Positions 8,505 to 17,731 of a stretch of DNA of 64,000 nucleotides are shown here, piece after piece (the stretch's first letter is position 1; each line of letters begins with the position of its first letter). Source of the stretch: Arthrobacter sp. Alg241-R88 (GTDB lineage: Bacteria; Actinomycetota; Actinomycetes; Actinomycetales; Micrococcaceae); the NCBI RefSeq assembly GCF_900537115.1, contig NZ_UNRG01000001.1:892093-956092 (forward strand), written 5' to 3'. Under the pieces are notes generated by a model. It did no database searches. It saw only the letters and a program-made list of their open reading frames with translations, and was not told the origin of the DNA. The position numbers and the translations under genes were made by a program.

Positions 8505-9416
8505 ATGAGCACGCCCGCCCCGGCCCGTCACGACGCACTGCAGCCGTCCGGATCTGAAGCAGCCCGGCCAGGGCTCCTGCCCCGGTTGACCGCCGAGGCG
8601 TTCGGCAGCTTCTTCCTTGCAGTGGCCGGTCTCGGCGTGCCGCTGTTCAGCATTCCACAGTCCAGCCCGTTGCCTGCCGCCCTTGCCGCAGGCCTCGCGG
8701 TTACCGCCGCCATGCTCGCTTTTGGACACGTTTCGGGCGGCCATTTCAACCCTGCCGTCACTGCCGGCCATCTCCTCGCCGGCCGGATCCGTCCGGGCGC
8801 GGCCGCCGCCTATGCCGGGGCCCAATTGGCCGGCGGTCTGGCGGGGGCACTGGCCCTCTACGGGATCCTGCGCACGCTGCCGGGCATTGCGGACAGCCGG
8901 ACGGCGTACGACACGGTAACGGCCGGTTTTGGCGAACACTCCATCATCCAGGCGCCGCTGGCGGCGGTGCTCCTCCTGGAAATGCTGGGAGCCGCAATCA
9001 TTGTGGCCGTTTTCCTGGGTACGGCCGGCAGGGACAACACCAGCCGCTCCGCCGCCGCACTCTCGGTGGGTCTGTCCTTTGCTGTTCTCCTGCAGCTCGG
9101 CCAGTCCGTTGGGAACCTGCCCTTCAACCCCGCCCGGGCCGTTGCCTCTGCGCTATTCAGCTCGGGGTGGGCGCTTGAACAGGTCTGGGTGTTTGTGGCC
9201 GCTCCGCTGGTGGGCGCGGCCGTGGCCGGACTCGTGTTCAGGACTTTTGGCAATAGTTCCCCCTCCGCGGGGGCCGGGGAAGCCGGAGTGACCGCCGCGG
9301 AAGAAACCGGCAGCGCAGCCCATGAGCCTGAAGCCGGAGAGGACGCGAGTACGGGAAAGGACACGGCGGGCGAAGCCAGCGAAGCGCAGGAGTTCTTCGA
9401 GGGCAAGCGTGGATGA
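8505..9416 (+). CDS. MIP/aquaporin family channel
   Basis: A 303-residue membrane channel for water or small neutral solutes. Both half-helix motifs of the family are present: GHVSGGHFNPAVTAGHLLAG (first NPA, about residue 83) and NLPFNPARAVASALF (second NPA, about 207). Six hydrophobic spans fit around them. The last about 55 residues are an acidic, Ala/Glu-rich cytoplasmic tail. The ATG at 8505 is chosen because the upstream in-frame extension to 8319 is Cys/Arg-rich and unlike the family; TGAAGGT at 8491 is a modest ribosome binding site. Water versus glycerol selectivity cannot be told from motifs alone. Confidence 0.9.
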   Translation: MSTPAPARHDALQPSGSEAARPGLLPRLTAEAFGSFFLAVAGLGVPLFSIPQSSPLPAALAAGLAVTAAMLAFGHVSGGHFNPAVTAGHLLAGRIRPGAAAAYAGAQLAGGLAGALALYGILRTLPGIADSRTAYDTVTAGFGEHSIIQAPLAAVLLLEMLGAAIIVAVFLGTAGRDNTSRSAAALSVGLSFAVLLQLGQSVGNLPFNPARAVASALFSSGWALEQVWVFVAAPLVGAAVAGLVFRTFGNSSPSAGAGEAGVTAAEETGSAAHEPEAGEDASTGKDTAGEASEAQEFFEGKRG

Positions 9417-9461
9417 TCGCGGCACCTGTGAGCCATTTCCGGAAGTGTCAGTGGCAGCCGA

Positions 9462-9467
9462 TAGCTT
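9462..9467 (+). promoter_or_regulatory. -10 element of sbcD, leaderless arrangement
   Basis: TAGCTT lies 6 bases before the sbcD ATG with no ribosome binding site between. Confidence 0.5.
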
Positions 9468-9473
9468 AGAAAC

Positions 9474-10664
9474 ATGAGGATACTTCACACATCGGACTGG
9501 CATTTGGGGCGGTCCTTCCACGGCGTCGGCATGCTGGATGCCCAGCGGGCCTTCGTCGACCAGCTGGTGGACGCCGTCACCCGGCATGCGGTGGACGTTG
9601 TGCTGATCGCCGGGGACGTCTACGACCGCGCCCTGCCCGGTGTGGATGTGGTCCACCTGCTTGACGACGCCCTGGTCCGGCTGACGTCGGCGGGAGCCCA
9701 GGTGGTGCTCACCAGCGGCAATCACGATTCCGCCATCCGCCTGGGCTTCGCTTCGCGCTTGCTGGAGCGCGGGGGAGTGCATCTGCGGACCAGGCTGGAG
9801 AGCCTTGACCAGCCCCTGCTGCTGCCGGCGGGCGCAGCGTCTGCCGGGGGAACATCGGCAGGTGAAGCGGTCGTAGCCATCTACGGCGTACCCTGGCTCG
9901 AACCACGGCTCGTCGCGGAACAGTTGGGGGTGCAGGCCGCCAGCCACTTCGAGGTAACCCGCGCGGCTACGGAACGCATCCGCGAGGACATCGAGCGCCG
10001 CTCCGCGTCGCAAACAGTCCACTCCGTAGTGCTCGCCCATACGTTTGCCAGCGGCGGCATCAGCTCAGACAGCGAACGCGACCTCAGCATCGGCGGGGTG
10101 GGCGCCGTCCCGCTGGACCTCTTTGACGGCTTCAGCTACACCGCCCTGGGCCACCTGCACGGGCGGCAGTCCCTGTCGCCCCACGTCAGGTACTCCGGAT
10201 CCCCGCTCGCATACTCCTTCTCCGAAGCCTCCCACCAGAAGGGGGCATGGCTCATCGACATCGATGCCGACGGCATGGCCGGTGTCCAGGAAGTCCTGTG
10301 GGATGCCCCGCGAACGCTTGCAGTGTTGCGTGGCCCCTTGGCCGAACTGCTCGAGTCGTCCGAATACTCGTGGGCCGAAACCGCCTACTGCCAGGTGACC
10401 CTGACGGACGCCCAGCGTCCTGCCCGCGCCATGGAACGTCTTCGTTCACGCTTCCCCGACACCCTGGTGCTGGGGTTTGATCCTGAGGGCGGACCTGGCG
10501 CCGCCCCCGCAACGTACAGCAGCAGGCTCGCGGCAGCCCCCGATGACCTCGGTGTATGCTGCGGCTTCCTGGAGCACGTGCGCGGACGCGTCCCGGACGA
10601 CGCCGAAAAGGCCGCGCTCGCGGGCGCCCTGGAGAACGTCCGGCTCCAGGAGGTTTCGCGTTGA
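9474..10664 (+). CDS. sbcD: Exonuclease SbcCD nuclease subunit D
   Basis: The Mre11-type nuclease of the SbcCD complex, which opens DNA hairpins and processes double-strand ends with Mn. The 396 residues carry the calcineurin-like phosphoesterase motifs in order: DWHLGR at residues 8-13, GDVYDR near 45, SGNHDS near 82, a histidine in VLAHTFASGG near 185, and LGHLHGRQ near 225. The gene overlaps sbcC by 4 bases. Confidence 0.96.
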   Translation: MRILHTSDWHLGRSFHGVGMLDAQRAFVDQLVDAVTRHAVDVVLIAGDVYDRALPGVDVVHLLDDALVRLTSAGAQVVLTSGNHDSAIRLGFASRLLERGGVHLRTRLESLDQPLLLPAGAASAGGTSAGEAVVAIYGVPWLEPRLVAEQLGVQAASHFEVTRAATERIREDIERRSASQTVHSVVLAHTFASGGISSDSERDLSIGGVGAVPLDLFDGFSYTALGHLHGRQSLSPHVRYSGSPLAYSFSEASHQKGAWLIDIDADGMAGVQEVLWDAPRTLAVLRGPLAELLESSEYSWAETAYCQVTLTDAQRPARAMERLRSRFPDTLVLGFDPEGGPGAAPATYSSRLAAAPDDLGVCCGFLEHVRGRVPDDAEKAALAGALENVRLQEVSR

Positions 10665-13600
10665 GGATCCATCGCCTCCGCATCTCCGGCTTCGGTCCCT
10701 TTGCCGGCACCGAGGAGGTCGACTTCGACAGGCTGAGCGCGCACGGACTTTTCCTGCTCAATGGCCCCACCGGTGCGGGAAAAACAAGCGTGCTGGACGC
10801 CATCTGCTTCGCCTTGTACGGGTCGGTGCCGGGAGCACGCCAGGACGGCAAACGCCTGCGCAGCGATCACGCAGAGCCCGGCCAGGAACCCGCCGTCAGC
10901 TGCGAATTTTCCGCGCAGGGCCGCCGCTTCGAGGTAACGCGTTCGCCTGCCTGGGAAAAGCCGAGCGCCAGGGGCAGGAACGGGTTCACCACCCAGCAGG
11001 CCAAAACCCTCCTGCGGGAACGCGTGGACGGCACGTGGATCGAAAAATCGGCACGGAATGACGAGGCAGGGGCCGAGATACTCGCCCTGCTGGGAATGGA
11101 CCGTGAGCAATTTACCCGGGTGGTGATGTTGCCGCAAGGTGATTTTGCGGCTTTCCTGCGATCGAAGGCCACTGACCGGCTCGAGCTTTTGCAGAAGCTC
11201 TTTGGCACTGAACGGTTCGAAGCGGTTGAACAGGAGCTGTCCCGCCAGGCGCAGGCGGCAAAGGAGGAAGTGTCTGTCCTCGCCGGCCGGCTTGAGCTCC
11301 TGGCGGCCCGGGCAGAATCTGAAGCGGCAACCTTGCGGCTTGACGAGGCCGATGGCCAGGCCACGGACAACCCCGCTGCAAGACTTGACTGGCTGAAGGA
11401 TGCCGCCGCGCAACGGTTGCGCGAACTGGCTGACCAGGCGCAAACAGCGGAATCGGCCAGCCAGGAACGTGCCAGGAAGGTTGCCGCCGAGACCGCACGC
11501 CGGGACCGGCACCGCAGGCTGGAGGAAGCGACGGCCCGGCAGGCAGCCGTGCAGGACGCCGTGCCGCGGCTGGAGAGCCTGAAACTCCGGCTTGGCCGGC
11601 ACCGGCAGGCAGAGGTACTCGCCGGTCAACTCCGCAGCGTGGACGCGGGAGCGGTCAAAGTCCGGCGCGCAGCCGACGCCATGGAGTCGGCTTTTACGTT
11701 GCTTCGCCTGGCCGCGGACGAAGACCCTGAGCTCGCCCAGTTGGACCTCGGCTTCCCGGCAGACGATGCACTGGACCCCTCCGGGCCCGCGGCGGTTCCC
11801 GGCGCAGCTGACGAATTGAACCGGATCCGGTCCCTGCTGGCGGTGGTCGAAGCAAGGCTTCCGGACGAAGACCGGTTCAAGGCGCTCCGGTCGAAACACC
11901 AGCAGCTGGTGGCCAAACAGGAGGACCTTACCCGAGCCGGTGCCGCACTGGCCGCACGTGTGGAGAGCCTTGCCGACGAACGGTCCGGCCTCACCAACGG
12001 GCTGGGGCCATTGGAAGAGCGGGCCGGAGTGGCGGCCCTGCGCGTGAAGGAAGCAACGGCGGCCGAGGAGTTGCTGGACGTGGTCCGGCGCTACGCTGCG
12101 GCCTCGACCGTCCGCGACGCGGCGAAGCTGGAACACGACGCCGCCCGGGAGAACCAGCTGGAAACCAAACAGCGCTGGCTTGACGTGAGGGAGCAGCGGC
12201 TGGCCAATGCCGCTGCCGAGCTTGCTGCCACGCTGGTGGAGGGAGAACAGTGCCCGGTGTGCGGAAGCCCCGACCACCCCTTGCCGGCGGCGCCGGAGGA
12301 GGGCGGCGCAGGACTTGTCCAGGAGGAGGAAACAGCCCACCAGCTCCACGAAGCCGCCGAAGCCGAATATGCAGCGGCCAGCCGCAAGCTGGCCGAGGCC
12401 AACCAGCTGGTCGCCGTCCTTGCCGGCCAAGGTGGAGAAACAGCCAAGGAGGAGGCCGCCGGCGCGGCCCGGGAAGCGCGCCGCGCCGCGGCCGACGCAG
12501 AACAGGCAGTTAGGGATCTCGCGGCGGCACGGTCGAGGCTTGAAGCACTTGAAGCCGATATTGCGGCGGCACAGGCTTCCCGCTCCGCCACCGAGGCCGA
12601 GTTGGCCCTGGCCGCGTCCACCCTTGCAGACGTGGCTGAACAGTCGTCCTCTTTGGATCACGCATTGGCAGGGCTGAGGGCAGGCCACCGCAGTTTGGCC
12701 CACCGGTTGCGTGCCTTGGAGAACGCTGCAGCGATGCTGGGCAAAGCCGTAGACGCCCAGGCTGAGCTGGGCTCTGCCAAAGCCCAGGCCGTGGAGGCAC
12801 TGGAACAGCTGGAGCAGGCGTTGCCGGAAGCCGGGTTCGCCACTGCTGAGGAGGCGCGGAAACACTTGCTGGCCGCCAGTGAAGCTGCTGCCCTGGAAGC
12901 CGACATGCGGTCCGCCCAGGACGAAGCCGCAAGGGTGGCGGAGCTGTTCGCATCAGAGGACATTGTGCTTGCCCTTGAGGAGGCGGCTGCCGGGCTTGCA
13001 CTGGATGAGCAGCAGCTCGCCGCCCTGCAGGCCGAGGCTGCAGCGGCCCTGAAGGAAGCCCGTGATGCGGATTTGGCAGCAGGCCTGGCCAGGCGCTGCC
13101 TGGAGTCGCTGACCTCCATCCGTACCGGCTATGAGGAGTTGGCCGGGTCCGCCCGCGGGCCCGCCGAGCGTGCCCGCATGCTTTCCGGCCTGGCGGACGC
13201 GGCGGCCGGCAGGGGAGACAACACGTACCGCATGAGCCTGAACAGCTACGTACTGGCAGCGCGGCTGGAGCAGGTGGCCCTGGCGGCATCTGAACGCCTG
13301 GTGGCCATGAGCGACGGCCGGTACCTCCTGCAGCACACGGACGCGAAGGCGGCGCGCGGTGCGAAGTCCGGGCTGGGGCTTGAAGTGGTGGATCAATGGA
13401 CCGGGCACCGCCGGGACACGTCCACCTTGTCAGGCGGCGAATCCTTTATGGCGTCGCTCTCCCTGGCTCTCGGATTGGCAGACGTTGTCCAACAGGAGTC
13501 GGGCGGGGTCGAGATCGAAACGCTTTTTGTGGACGAGGGCTTTGGGAGCCTTGACGAGCAGTCCCTCGAACAGGTGATGGACGCCCTGGAAGGGCTGCGG

Positions 13601-13735
13601 GACGGTGGCAGGGTAGTGGGACTGGTCAGCCACGTAGGGGAAATGAAGCAGCGGATCGGAACGCAGCTTCAGGTGCTGAAGACACGAAACGGTTCAACCC
13701 TGCGGATAGCCGAAGCCCTGGACGTCCAAAGCTGA
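10661..13735 (+). CDS. sbcC: Exonuclease SbcCD ATPase subunit C
   Basis: The Rad50-like SMC-family ATPase partner of SbcD, 1024 residues. Walker A GPTGAGKTS is at residues 35-43, followed by a Q-loop in VVMLPQGDFAAFL. Long Ala/Glu/Arg-rich coiled coils flank a zinc-hook CPVCG at residues 531-535. The C-terminal lobe has the signature LSGGES near 923 and Walker B TLFVDEGFGSLD near 953. The TTG start at 10661 is chosen because CCAGGAGG stands at 10647-10654 and the start overlaps the sbcD stop (TTGA). A longer frame from 10556 would run through sbcD and is rejected. Confidence 0.95.
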   Translation: MRIHRLRISGFGPFAGTEEVDFDRLSAHGLFLLNGPTGAGKTSVLDAICFALYGSVPGARQDGKRLRSDHAEPGQEPAVSCEFSAQGRRFEVTRSPAWEKPSARGRNGFTTQQAKTLLRERVDGTWIEKSARNDEAGAEILALLGMDREQFTRVVMLPQGDFAAFLRSKATDRLELLQKLFGTERFEAVEQELSRQAQAAKEEVSVLAGRLELLAARAESEAATLRLDEADGQATDNPAARLDWLKDAAAQRLRELADQAQTAESASQERARKVAAETARRDRHRRLEEATARQAAVQDAVPRLESLKLRLGRHRQAEVLAGQLRSVDAGAVKVRRAADAMESAFTLLRLAADEDPELAQLDLGFPADDALDPSGPAAVPGAADELNRIRSLLAVVEARLPDEDRFKALRSKHQQLVAKQEDLTRAGAALAARVESLADERSGLTNGLGPLEERAGVAALRVKEATAAEELLDVVRRYAAASTVRDAAKLEHDAARENQLETKQRWLDVREQRLANAAAELAATLVEGEQCPVCGSPDHPLPAAPEEGGAGLVQEEETAHQLHEAAEAEYAAASRKLAEANQLVAVLAGQGGETAKEEAAGAAREARRAAADAEQAVRDLAAARSRLEALEADIAAAQASRSATEAELALAASTLADVAEQSSSLDHALAGLRAGHRSLAHRLRALENAAAMLGKAVDAQAELGSAKAQAVEALEQLEQALPEAGFATAEEARKHLLAASEAAALEADMRSAQDEAARVAELFASEDIVLALEEAAAGLALDEQQLAALQAEAAAALKEARDADLAAGLARRCLESLTSIRTGYEELAGSARGPAERARMLSGLADAAAGRGDNTYRMSLNSYVLAARLEQVALAASERLVAMSDGRYLLQHTDAKAARGAKSGLGLEVVDQWTGHRRDTSTLSGGESFMASLSLALGLADVVQQESGGVEIETLFVDEGFGSLDEQSLEQVMDALEGLRDGGRVVGLVSHVGEMKQRIGTQLQVLKTRNGSTLRIAEALDVQS

Positions 13736-13823
13736 GGGAGCGGAAAGGCCGGATATACTTGGACGGTTACCGGGTTCGGCGCATCGGGAGGAGGGACGAT
13801 GCGCATAACTGAACGAGCCCGAA

Positions 13824-15149
13824 TTGAAATCCTCCACTTCCCTTTCACCTGGCCAGCCCTTCACTTCAGGGCAATCCGTTCCTCCCGCCGCCCAGGCTCC
13901 TGCCAAACCGCACCCTGCCTCCGGTGGCCGGTTCGCCAGGCTTCCACAACTTGCTGGCCGCGGCTTCCTTCCCCTGGGTCTTCTTGCCCGGCTGCCCCTG
14001 GCCATGCTAACGGTAGGCACCCTGACCCTCGTCACATCCAACAGCGGTTCCTATGCACTGGGCGGAACCGCCGCAGGTGCGGTGGGCATCGGGTCCGCGC
14101 TCGGAGCTCCCGTCCTGGGGTCCCTCGCGGACAGGCGGGGCCAACGTCCTGTCCTGTTGCTGGCTGCAGCCCTTAATACTCTGGCCGTCGTCGGATTGAT
14201 CCTTACAGCCTCTGCCATGGGGGCGCCGGCTGGCTTCCCGGCCACCGTGCTGGCCGCTGCGTTCCTCGCGGGGGCAAGCTGCCCGCAGGTGGGCCCGTTG
14301 GCCCGCGTCCGGTGGATGGCGCTGACGGCGCAAGGCAATGCACCGGACAACCGGCGGGACCTGGACACGGCACTCTCCTACGAGAGCACAGCGGACGAAG
14401 TCACCTTTGTGCTGGGACCGGCACTCGTTGGCATTCTGGCCAGCCTCCTGGCACCCTGGCTTCCGCTCGCGCTGGCCGCAGCGATGACCATCACGCTTGT
14501 TCCCGCGTTCGCCACCCACCGGACCCATCGGGCAGTTCCGGCGGCACGCCGCAGACCTTCACCAGCGGGACGCCGAGGGCGTGGCGGGATACCGGCAGCC
14601 GTCCTTCTGCCAGTGGTGGCCATGGTGTGCATGGGCACGTTCTTCGGCTCAACGCAGGCGGCGTTGAGCTCCTTCTCCGCCAGCTACGCCACCTCGGAAC
14701 TCGCCGGACTGCTGTATGCAGTCATGGGGCTCAGTTCCGCCGCTGCCGCCCTCTCGGTTGCCTATTGGCCGCAGCGTTTCAGCCTTTCCTGGCGCTGGCT
14801 GGTGTCCGCTGCGCTGATGGCATTACTGGCTGTCCTCCTGCTGGTACCGTCATCACTTGGCGCGATGGTGGCCGTGCTGCTGATCCTGGGTGTCCCCGTG
14901 GGCCCGGTTATGGTTACCGTCTTCGCCGTGGGCGGAGTGGTGGCACCGGAGGGACGGCTGGGCACCGTTATGACCGCCCTGGCCAGCGGCATCGTCGCGG
15001 GCACCGCGATCGGCTCATCACTGGGCGGCGGGCTGGCGCAGGATCACGGCTACGCTGCGGCTTTCCTCGTTCCCGCCTGCGCCGCCTCCGCGCTGGCACT
15101 CCTCGGGGCCGCGGCCGTCGTTGTGCTTCGCCGCCGGGCCGCCCGCTGA
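13824..15149 (+). CDS. MFS transporter
   Basis: A 441-residue major facilitator protein, probably an exporter. About 12 hydrophobic spans begin near residue 50 (GLLARLPLAMLTVGTLTLV). Motif A-like GSLADRRGQRPVLL follows the second span. The first 45 residues are a Pro/Ala-rich cytoplasmic tail. The start is uncertain: the frame opens at TTG 13824 (CTG at 13809 is also in frame) without a clear ribosome binding site. A strong GGAGGAGG at 13787-13794 instead serves an ATG at 13799 in a different frame. Substrate unknown. It converges with the IclR gene, leaving only 8 bases between. Confidence 0.82.
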   Translation: MKSSTSLSPGQPFTSGQSVPPAAQAPAKPHPASGGRFARLPQLAGRGFLPLGLLARLPLAMLTVGTLTLVTSNSGSYALGGTAAGAVGIGSALGAPVLGSLADRRGQRPVLLLAAALNTLAVVGLILTASAMGAPAGFPATVLAAAFLAGASCPQVGPLARVRWMALTAQGNAPDNRRDLDTALSYESTADEVTFVLGPALVGILASLLAPWLPLALAAAMTITLVPAFATHRTHRAVPAARRRPSPAGRRGRGGIPAAVLLPVVAMVCMGTFFGSTQAALSSFSASYATSELAGLLYAVMGLSSAAAALSVAYWPQRFSLSWRWLVSAALMALLAVLLLVPSSLGAMVAVLLILGVPVGPVMVTVFAVGGVVAPEGRLGTVMTALASGIVAGTAIGSSLGGGLAQDHGYAAAFLVPACAASALALLGAAAVVVLRRRAAR

Positions 15150-15157
15150 CACCGGCC

Positions 15158-15892
15158 TCAGGCCAGTTGGCGTTCGATTCTTGCCGCGCTCTCGGCCAAC
15201 GCCGCGCCCACCGCTGAGGGTTCATGCGTGGAGCGGATATAGACGACGGCGAGTGCTGCCGGGCGGCCGCCCGGCACCCGGACGGGCGCGGCAAGTGAGG
15301 AAACCCCGGCGATGACCTCGTCGTGGCTGGCTGAGTACCCGGTTCGCCGGGCCTCGGCGGCTTCGGGACGGTACGGGACGCCGGTCTCCAGCCGGTCCCA
15401 CTCAGCTTCAGTCAGCGCGGACTGGATGGCGATGCCTGGTGCGCCCGCGTTGATGGGGTGCCTGGTGCCGGGATGCTGGGCTACCGTCGCGCCCGAATGC
15501 CGGGGTTCTACAGTCACCAGGGTGATGCAGTCATGGTGGTCCCACAACGCCACAAAAGCCGTCATGTCCAGCGTGTTGGCCAGATGCGTCAGTTCGGGAA
15601 GCGCAGCACTCTGGAGGTTCCGGGAAACGCTTCGGGCCAGGACGGCGAGCCCGGGTCCGGGCTGGACCCGTCCGCCGTCGTCCCGCACCAGCAGCGAGTG
15701 GTCCTCGAGTGTGCGCAGGATGCGGTATGCCACGGAGCGGTGGACGCCCATGGCATCGGCGAGCTCGGCGATGGTCATCGGTTCCGGCGCAGCCGCCAGG
15801 ATCTCGAGGGCGCGGATGCCGCGGGAAAGCGTCTGGGAGGGGGAAGCCTGCGCCGGCGCTGCTCCGGCCGGGGCTGCGGCGGTGGGAGTCAT
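15158..15892 (-). CDS. IclR family transcriptional regulator
   Basis: A 244-residue IclR-type regulator with an N-terminal winged helix-turn-helix (about 15-75; MTIAELADAMGVHRSVAYRI is the recognition region) and a C-terminal effector-binding domain (about 90-240). The ATG at 15892 is chosen because TAGGAT lies 7 bases upstream; an ATG at 15901 and longer frames to 15937 also exist. It is divergent from the MHS symporter gene, so control of that symporter by a small carboxylate effector is the natural inference. IclR proteins often regulate aromatic acid or carboxylate catabolism. Confidence 0.92.
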   Translation of the reverse strand: MTPTAAAPAGAAPAQASPSQTLSRGIRALEILAAAPEPMTIAELADAMGVHRSVAYRILRTLEDHSLLVRDDGGRVQPGPGLAVLARSVSRNLQSAALPELTHLANTLDMTAFVALWDHHDCITLVTVEPRHSGATVAQHPGTRHPINAGAPGIAIQSALTEAEWDRLETGVPYRPEAAEARRTGYSASHDEVIAGVSSLAAPVRVPGGRPAALAVVYIRSTHEPSAVGAALAESAARIERQLA

Positions 15893-15899
15893 GCTGTCC

Positions 15900-15905
15900 A
15901 TCCTA
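15900..15905 (-). promoter_or_regulatory. -10 element of the iclR-type gene
   Basis: TAGGAT on the minus strand, 7 bases before the chosen ATG. It overlaps the alternative upstream ATG. Confidence 0.4.
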
Positions 15906-15941
15906 GGTTGCTCTCGGCAGGGTTCTACGGTTCTCATGTTG

Positions 15942-15954
15942 CCTGACGTTCAGG
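15942..15954. promoter_or_regulatory. Candidate operator in the iclR-symporter intergenic region
   Basis: CCTGACGTTCAGG is a palindrome with 5-base arms around a CGT centre. It lies between the divergent IclR and MFS genes, about 40 bases from the regulator's predicted transcript start. An IclR dimer could bind it, but no experimental consensus for this regulator is available. Confidence 0.35.
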
Positions 15955-16141
15955 CCGTGATTCCGCAATGAGAAACGGCGGTTCAAATATAGAGGGGCCG
16001 ATGAGAGCCTTCCGCGCGCAAATTCAGCCAGGGCGTGTCCTGCCTCACAGTTTCGTAGTACTCTTTCAACTAACTGACCGTTCTGTCGGTAATCCTGAAG
16101 GCGCCCGGCAGCCAGCCTGCCGAATAAACAATGGAGTTTCA

Positions 16142-17473
16142 ATGACCACACCTTCGAAGGTGGATACACTCGCCGGTCCGAGCACCCGGCGTGAGGAGCG
16201 CAAAGTCCTTGCCGGCACCCTGGTCGGTACCACCATTGAGTGGTACGACTTCTTCATCTTTGCCCAGTTGACCGCAACGCTGCTGTCGCCCCTGTTCCTG
16301 GCGCCGCTGAACGAATCCAACCCGGGCCTGGCGCAAATCCTCTCCTTTGCCCTGATCGGCATCAGTTTCCTGTTCCGCCCCCTGGGCGCAGTGGTTGCCG
16401 GACACCTTGGCGACCGCCTGGGGCGCAAGGCAATGCTGGTCTTCACCCTGGTGATGATGGGTGCCGCCACTGCCTTGATCGGCATGCTGCCCACCTACGC
16501 GCAGATCGGTGCCTGGGCGCCTATCCTCCTCATCACCCTGCGCATCATCCAGGGCTTCTCCGCCGGAGGCGAGTGGGGCGGTGCAGCGCTGATGGCAGTG
16601 GAGCACGCACCCCTGAACAAGCGCGGCCTGTTCGGTGCCTACCCCCAGATCGGCGTGCCGATCGGCATGATCCTGGCAACCGGGCTCCTCTTCTTCCTGA
16701 ACACCAGCATGTCCAGGGAAGACTTTGCGGCCTGGGGCTGGCGGGTTCCGTTCCTGCTCTCCATCGTCCTTATCGTGGTGGGCTACCTGATCCGCCGAGC
16801 TGTCGCTGAAAGTCCGGTCTTCCAGGAAATGGCCGCGCGGAAGCAGGAAAGCAAGGCGCCCTTGGGTGTGCTTGTCCGCAGCCACAAGAGGCCTGTCCTG
16901 TACTCCACCATGATCTTCATCGGCAACAACGCAGCCGGTTACCTGCTGATCGCCTTCTTCATCGCCTATGCCACGAGAACCCTGCAGATGCCCACCCCGC
17001 AGGTCCTGCTGGCCACCACCCTGGCCTCCTTCGGCTGGCTGATCTTCACCCTCGCGGGCGGCTGGCTGTCAGACCGCATCGGGCGGGTCAAGACGTTCCT
17101 CACCGGCTACGCGATCATCTTCTTGTGGATGATTCCCATGTTTGCCCTGATCGACACCAGGAACATCTGGCTGTACGGCGTTGCATTGTTTGTCCTCACC
17201 GTCGGCCTCGGCCTGTCCTACGGGCCCATGTCCGCGATGTACGCCGAAATGTTCCCGGCCAATGTCCGGTACTCCGGCATCTCCATCGGGTACGCTTTCG
17301 GCGCCATCCTCGGCGGAGCCTTCGCTGCGACCATCGCCGAATTCCTGCTGCAGACCACCAAGTGGGCCGGGTCCATCGGTATCTACATCATGGTCCTTTG
17401 TGTCATCTCGGCCATCGGCGTGCTGCTCGCCAAGGAGACCAAGGGCCGGCCGCTGGGCGTCAGCCACCACTAA
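16142..17473 (+). CDS. MFS transporter, metabolite:H+ symporter (MHS) type
   Basis: A 443-residue proton symporter-like protein. The N-terminal block GTLVGTTIEWYDFFIFAQLT is the hallmark of the MHS group (ShiA, ProP, KgtP and similar). The motif GHLGDRLGRKAML follows TM2, and a second copy, GGWLSDRIGRVKTF, lies between TM8 and TM9. Twelve hydrophobic spans fit. The ATG at 16142 has GGAG at 16133-16136; an in-frame frame extending to 15968 lacks such support. The substrate is likely an organic acid or compatible solute under control of the divergent IclR regulator. Confidence 0.92.
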   Translation: MTTPSKVDTLAGPSTRREERKVLAGTLVGTTIEWYDFFIFAQLTATLLSPLFLAPLNESNPGLAQILSFALIGISFLFRPLGAVVAGHLGDRLGRKAMLVFTLVMMGAATALIGMLPTYAQIGAWAPILLITLRIIQGFSAGGEWGGAALMAVEHAPLNKRGLFGAYPQIGVPIGMILATGLLFFLNTSMSREDFAAWGWRVPFLLSIVLIVVGYLIRRAVAESPVFQEMAARKQESKAPLGVLVRSHKRPVLYSTMIFIGNNAAGYLLIAFFIAYATRTLQMPTPQVLLATTLASFGWLIFTLAGGWLSDRIGRVKTFLTGYAIIFLWMIPMFALIDTRNIWLYGVALFVLTVGLGLSYGPMSAMYAEMFPANVRYSGISIGYAFGAILGGAFAATIAEFLLQTTKWAGSIGIYIMVLCVISAIGVLLAKETKGRPLGVSHH

Positions 17474-17495
17474 TCCCCGCCGTTTCCCTAACCTT

Positions 17496-17652
17496 GCTTC
17501 GCTTCGGCTAGGGAACCCTAACGGCGTGGGCCCACCGCCGTCCCCCTGGCCGCCGCTTCGCTTCGGCTAGGGAACCCTAACGGCGTGGGCCCACCGCCGT
17601 CCCCCTGGCCGCCGCTTCGCTTCGGCTAGGGAACCCTAACGGCGTGGGCCCA
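17496..17652. repeat. 59-bp tandem repeat array 2 (about 2.7 copies)
   Basis: The core GCTTCGCTTCGG starts at 17496, 17555 and 17614, a period of exactly 59 bp. Each unit contains TAGGGAACCCTA, an inverted repeat, and GGCGTGGGCCCACCGCC, another. The order of blocks and the period match array 1 at positions 1-244, although much of the sequence between has changed. The preceding CGTTTCCCTAACC may be a degenerate half unit. Confidence 0.93.
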
Positions 17653-17663
17653 TTCCAAAATGG

Positions 17664-17692
17664 CGGGCCCGGACCACAGTCGTCCGGGCCCG
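17664..17692. terminator. Hairpin between the MHS symporter and phosphoribosyltransferase genes
   Basis: Perfect 11-base arms CGGGCCCGGAC and GTCCGGGCCCG enclose a 7-base loop between two convergent genes. There is no T-run, so it would act as a non-canonical terminator or transcript end. Confidence 0.65.
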
Positions 17693-17731
17693 GCCTCGTA
17701 TTCGGGGGGCTTTGGGACTGCTTGACGATGC

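Noticed and set aside
10385..12865. Minus-strand open frame of 826 codons inside sbcC
   Set aside because: A shadow of the GC-rich sbcC coding strand; composition is Cys/Arg/Gly-rich and sbcC itself carries all expected motifs.
13754..13759. TATACT as a promoter for the MFS gene
   Set aside because: There is no -35 partner at usable spacing and the gene's start is itself uncertain, so it was not listed.
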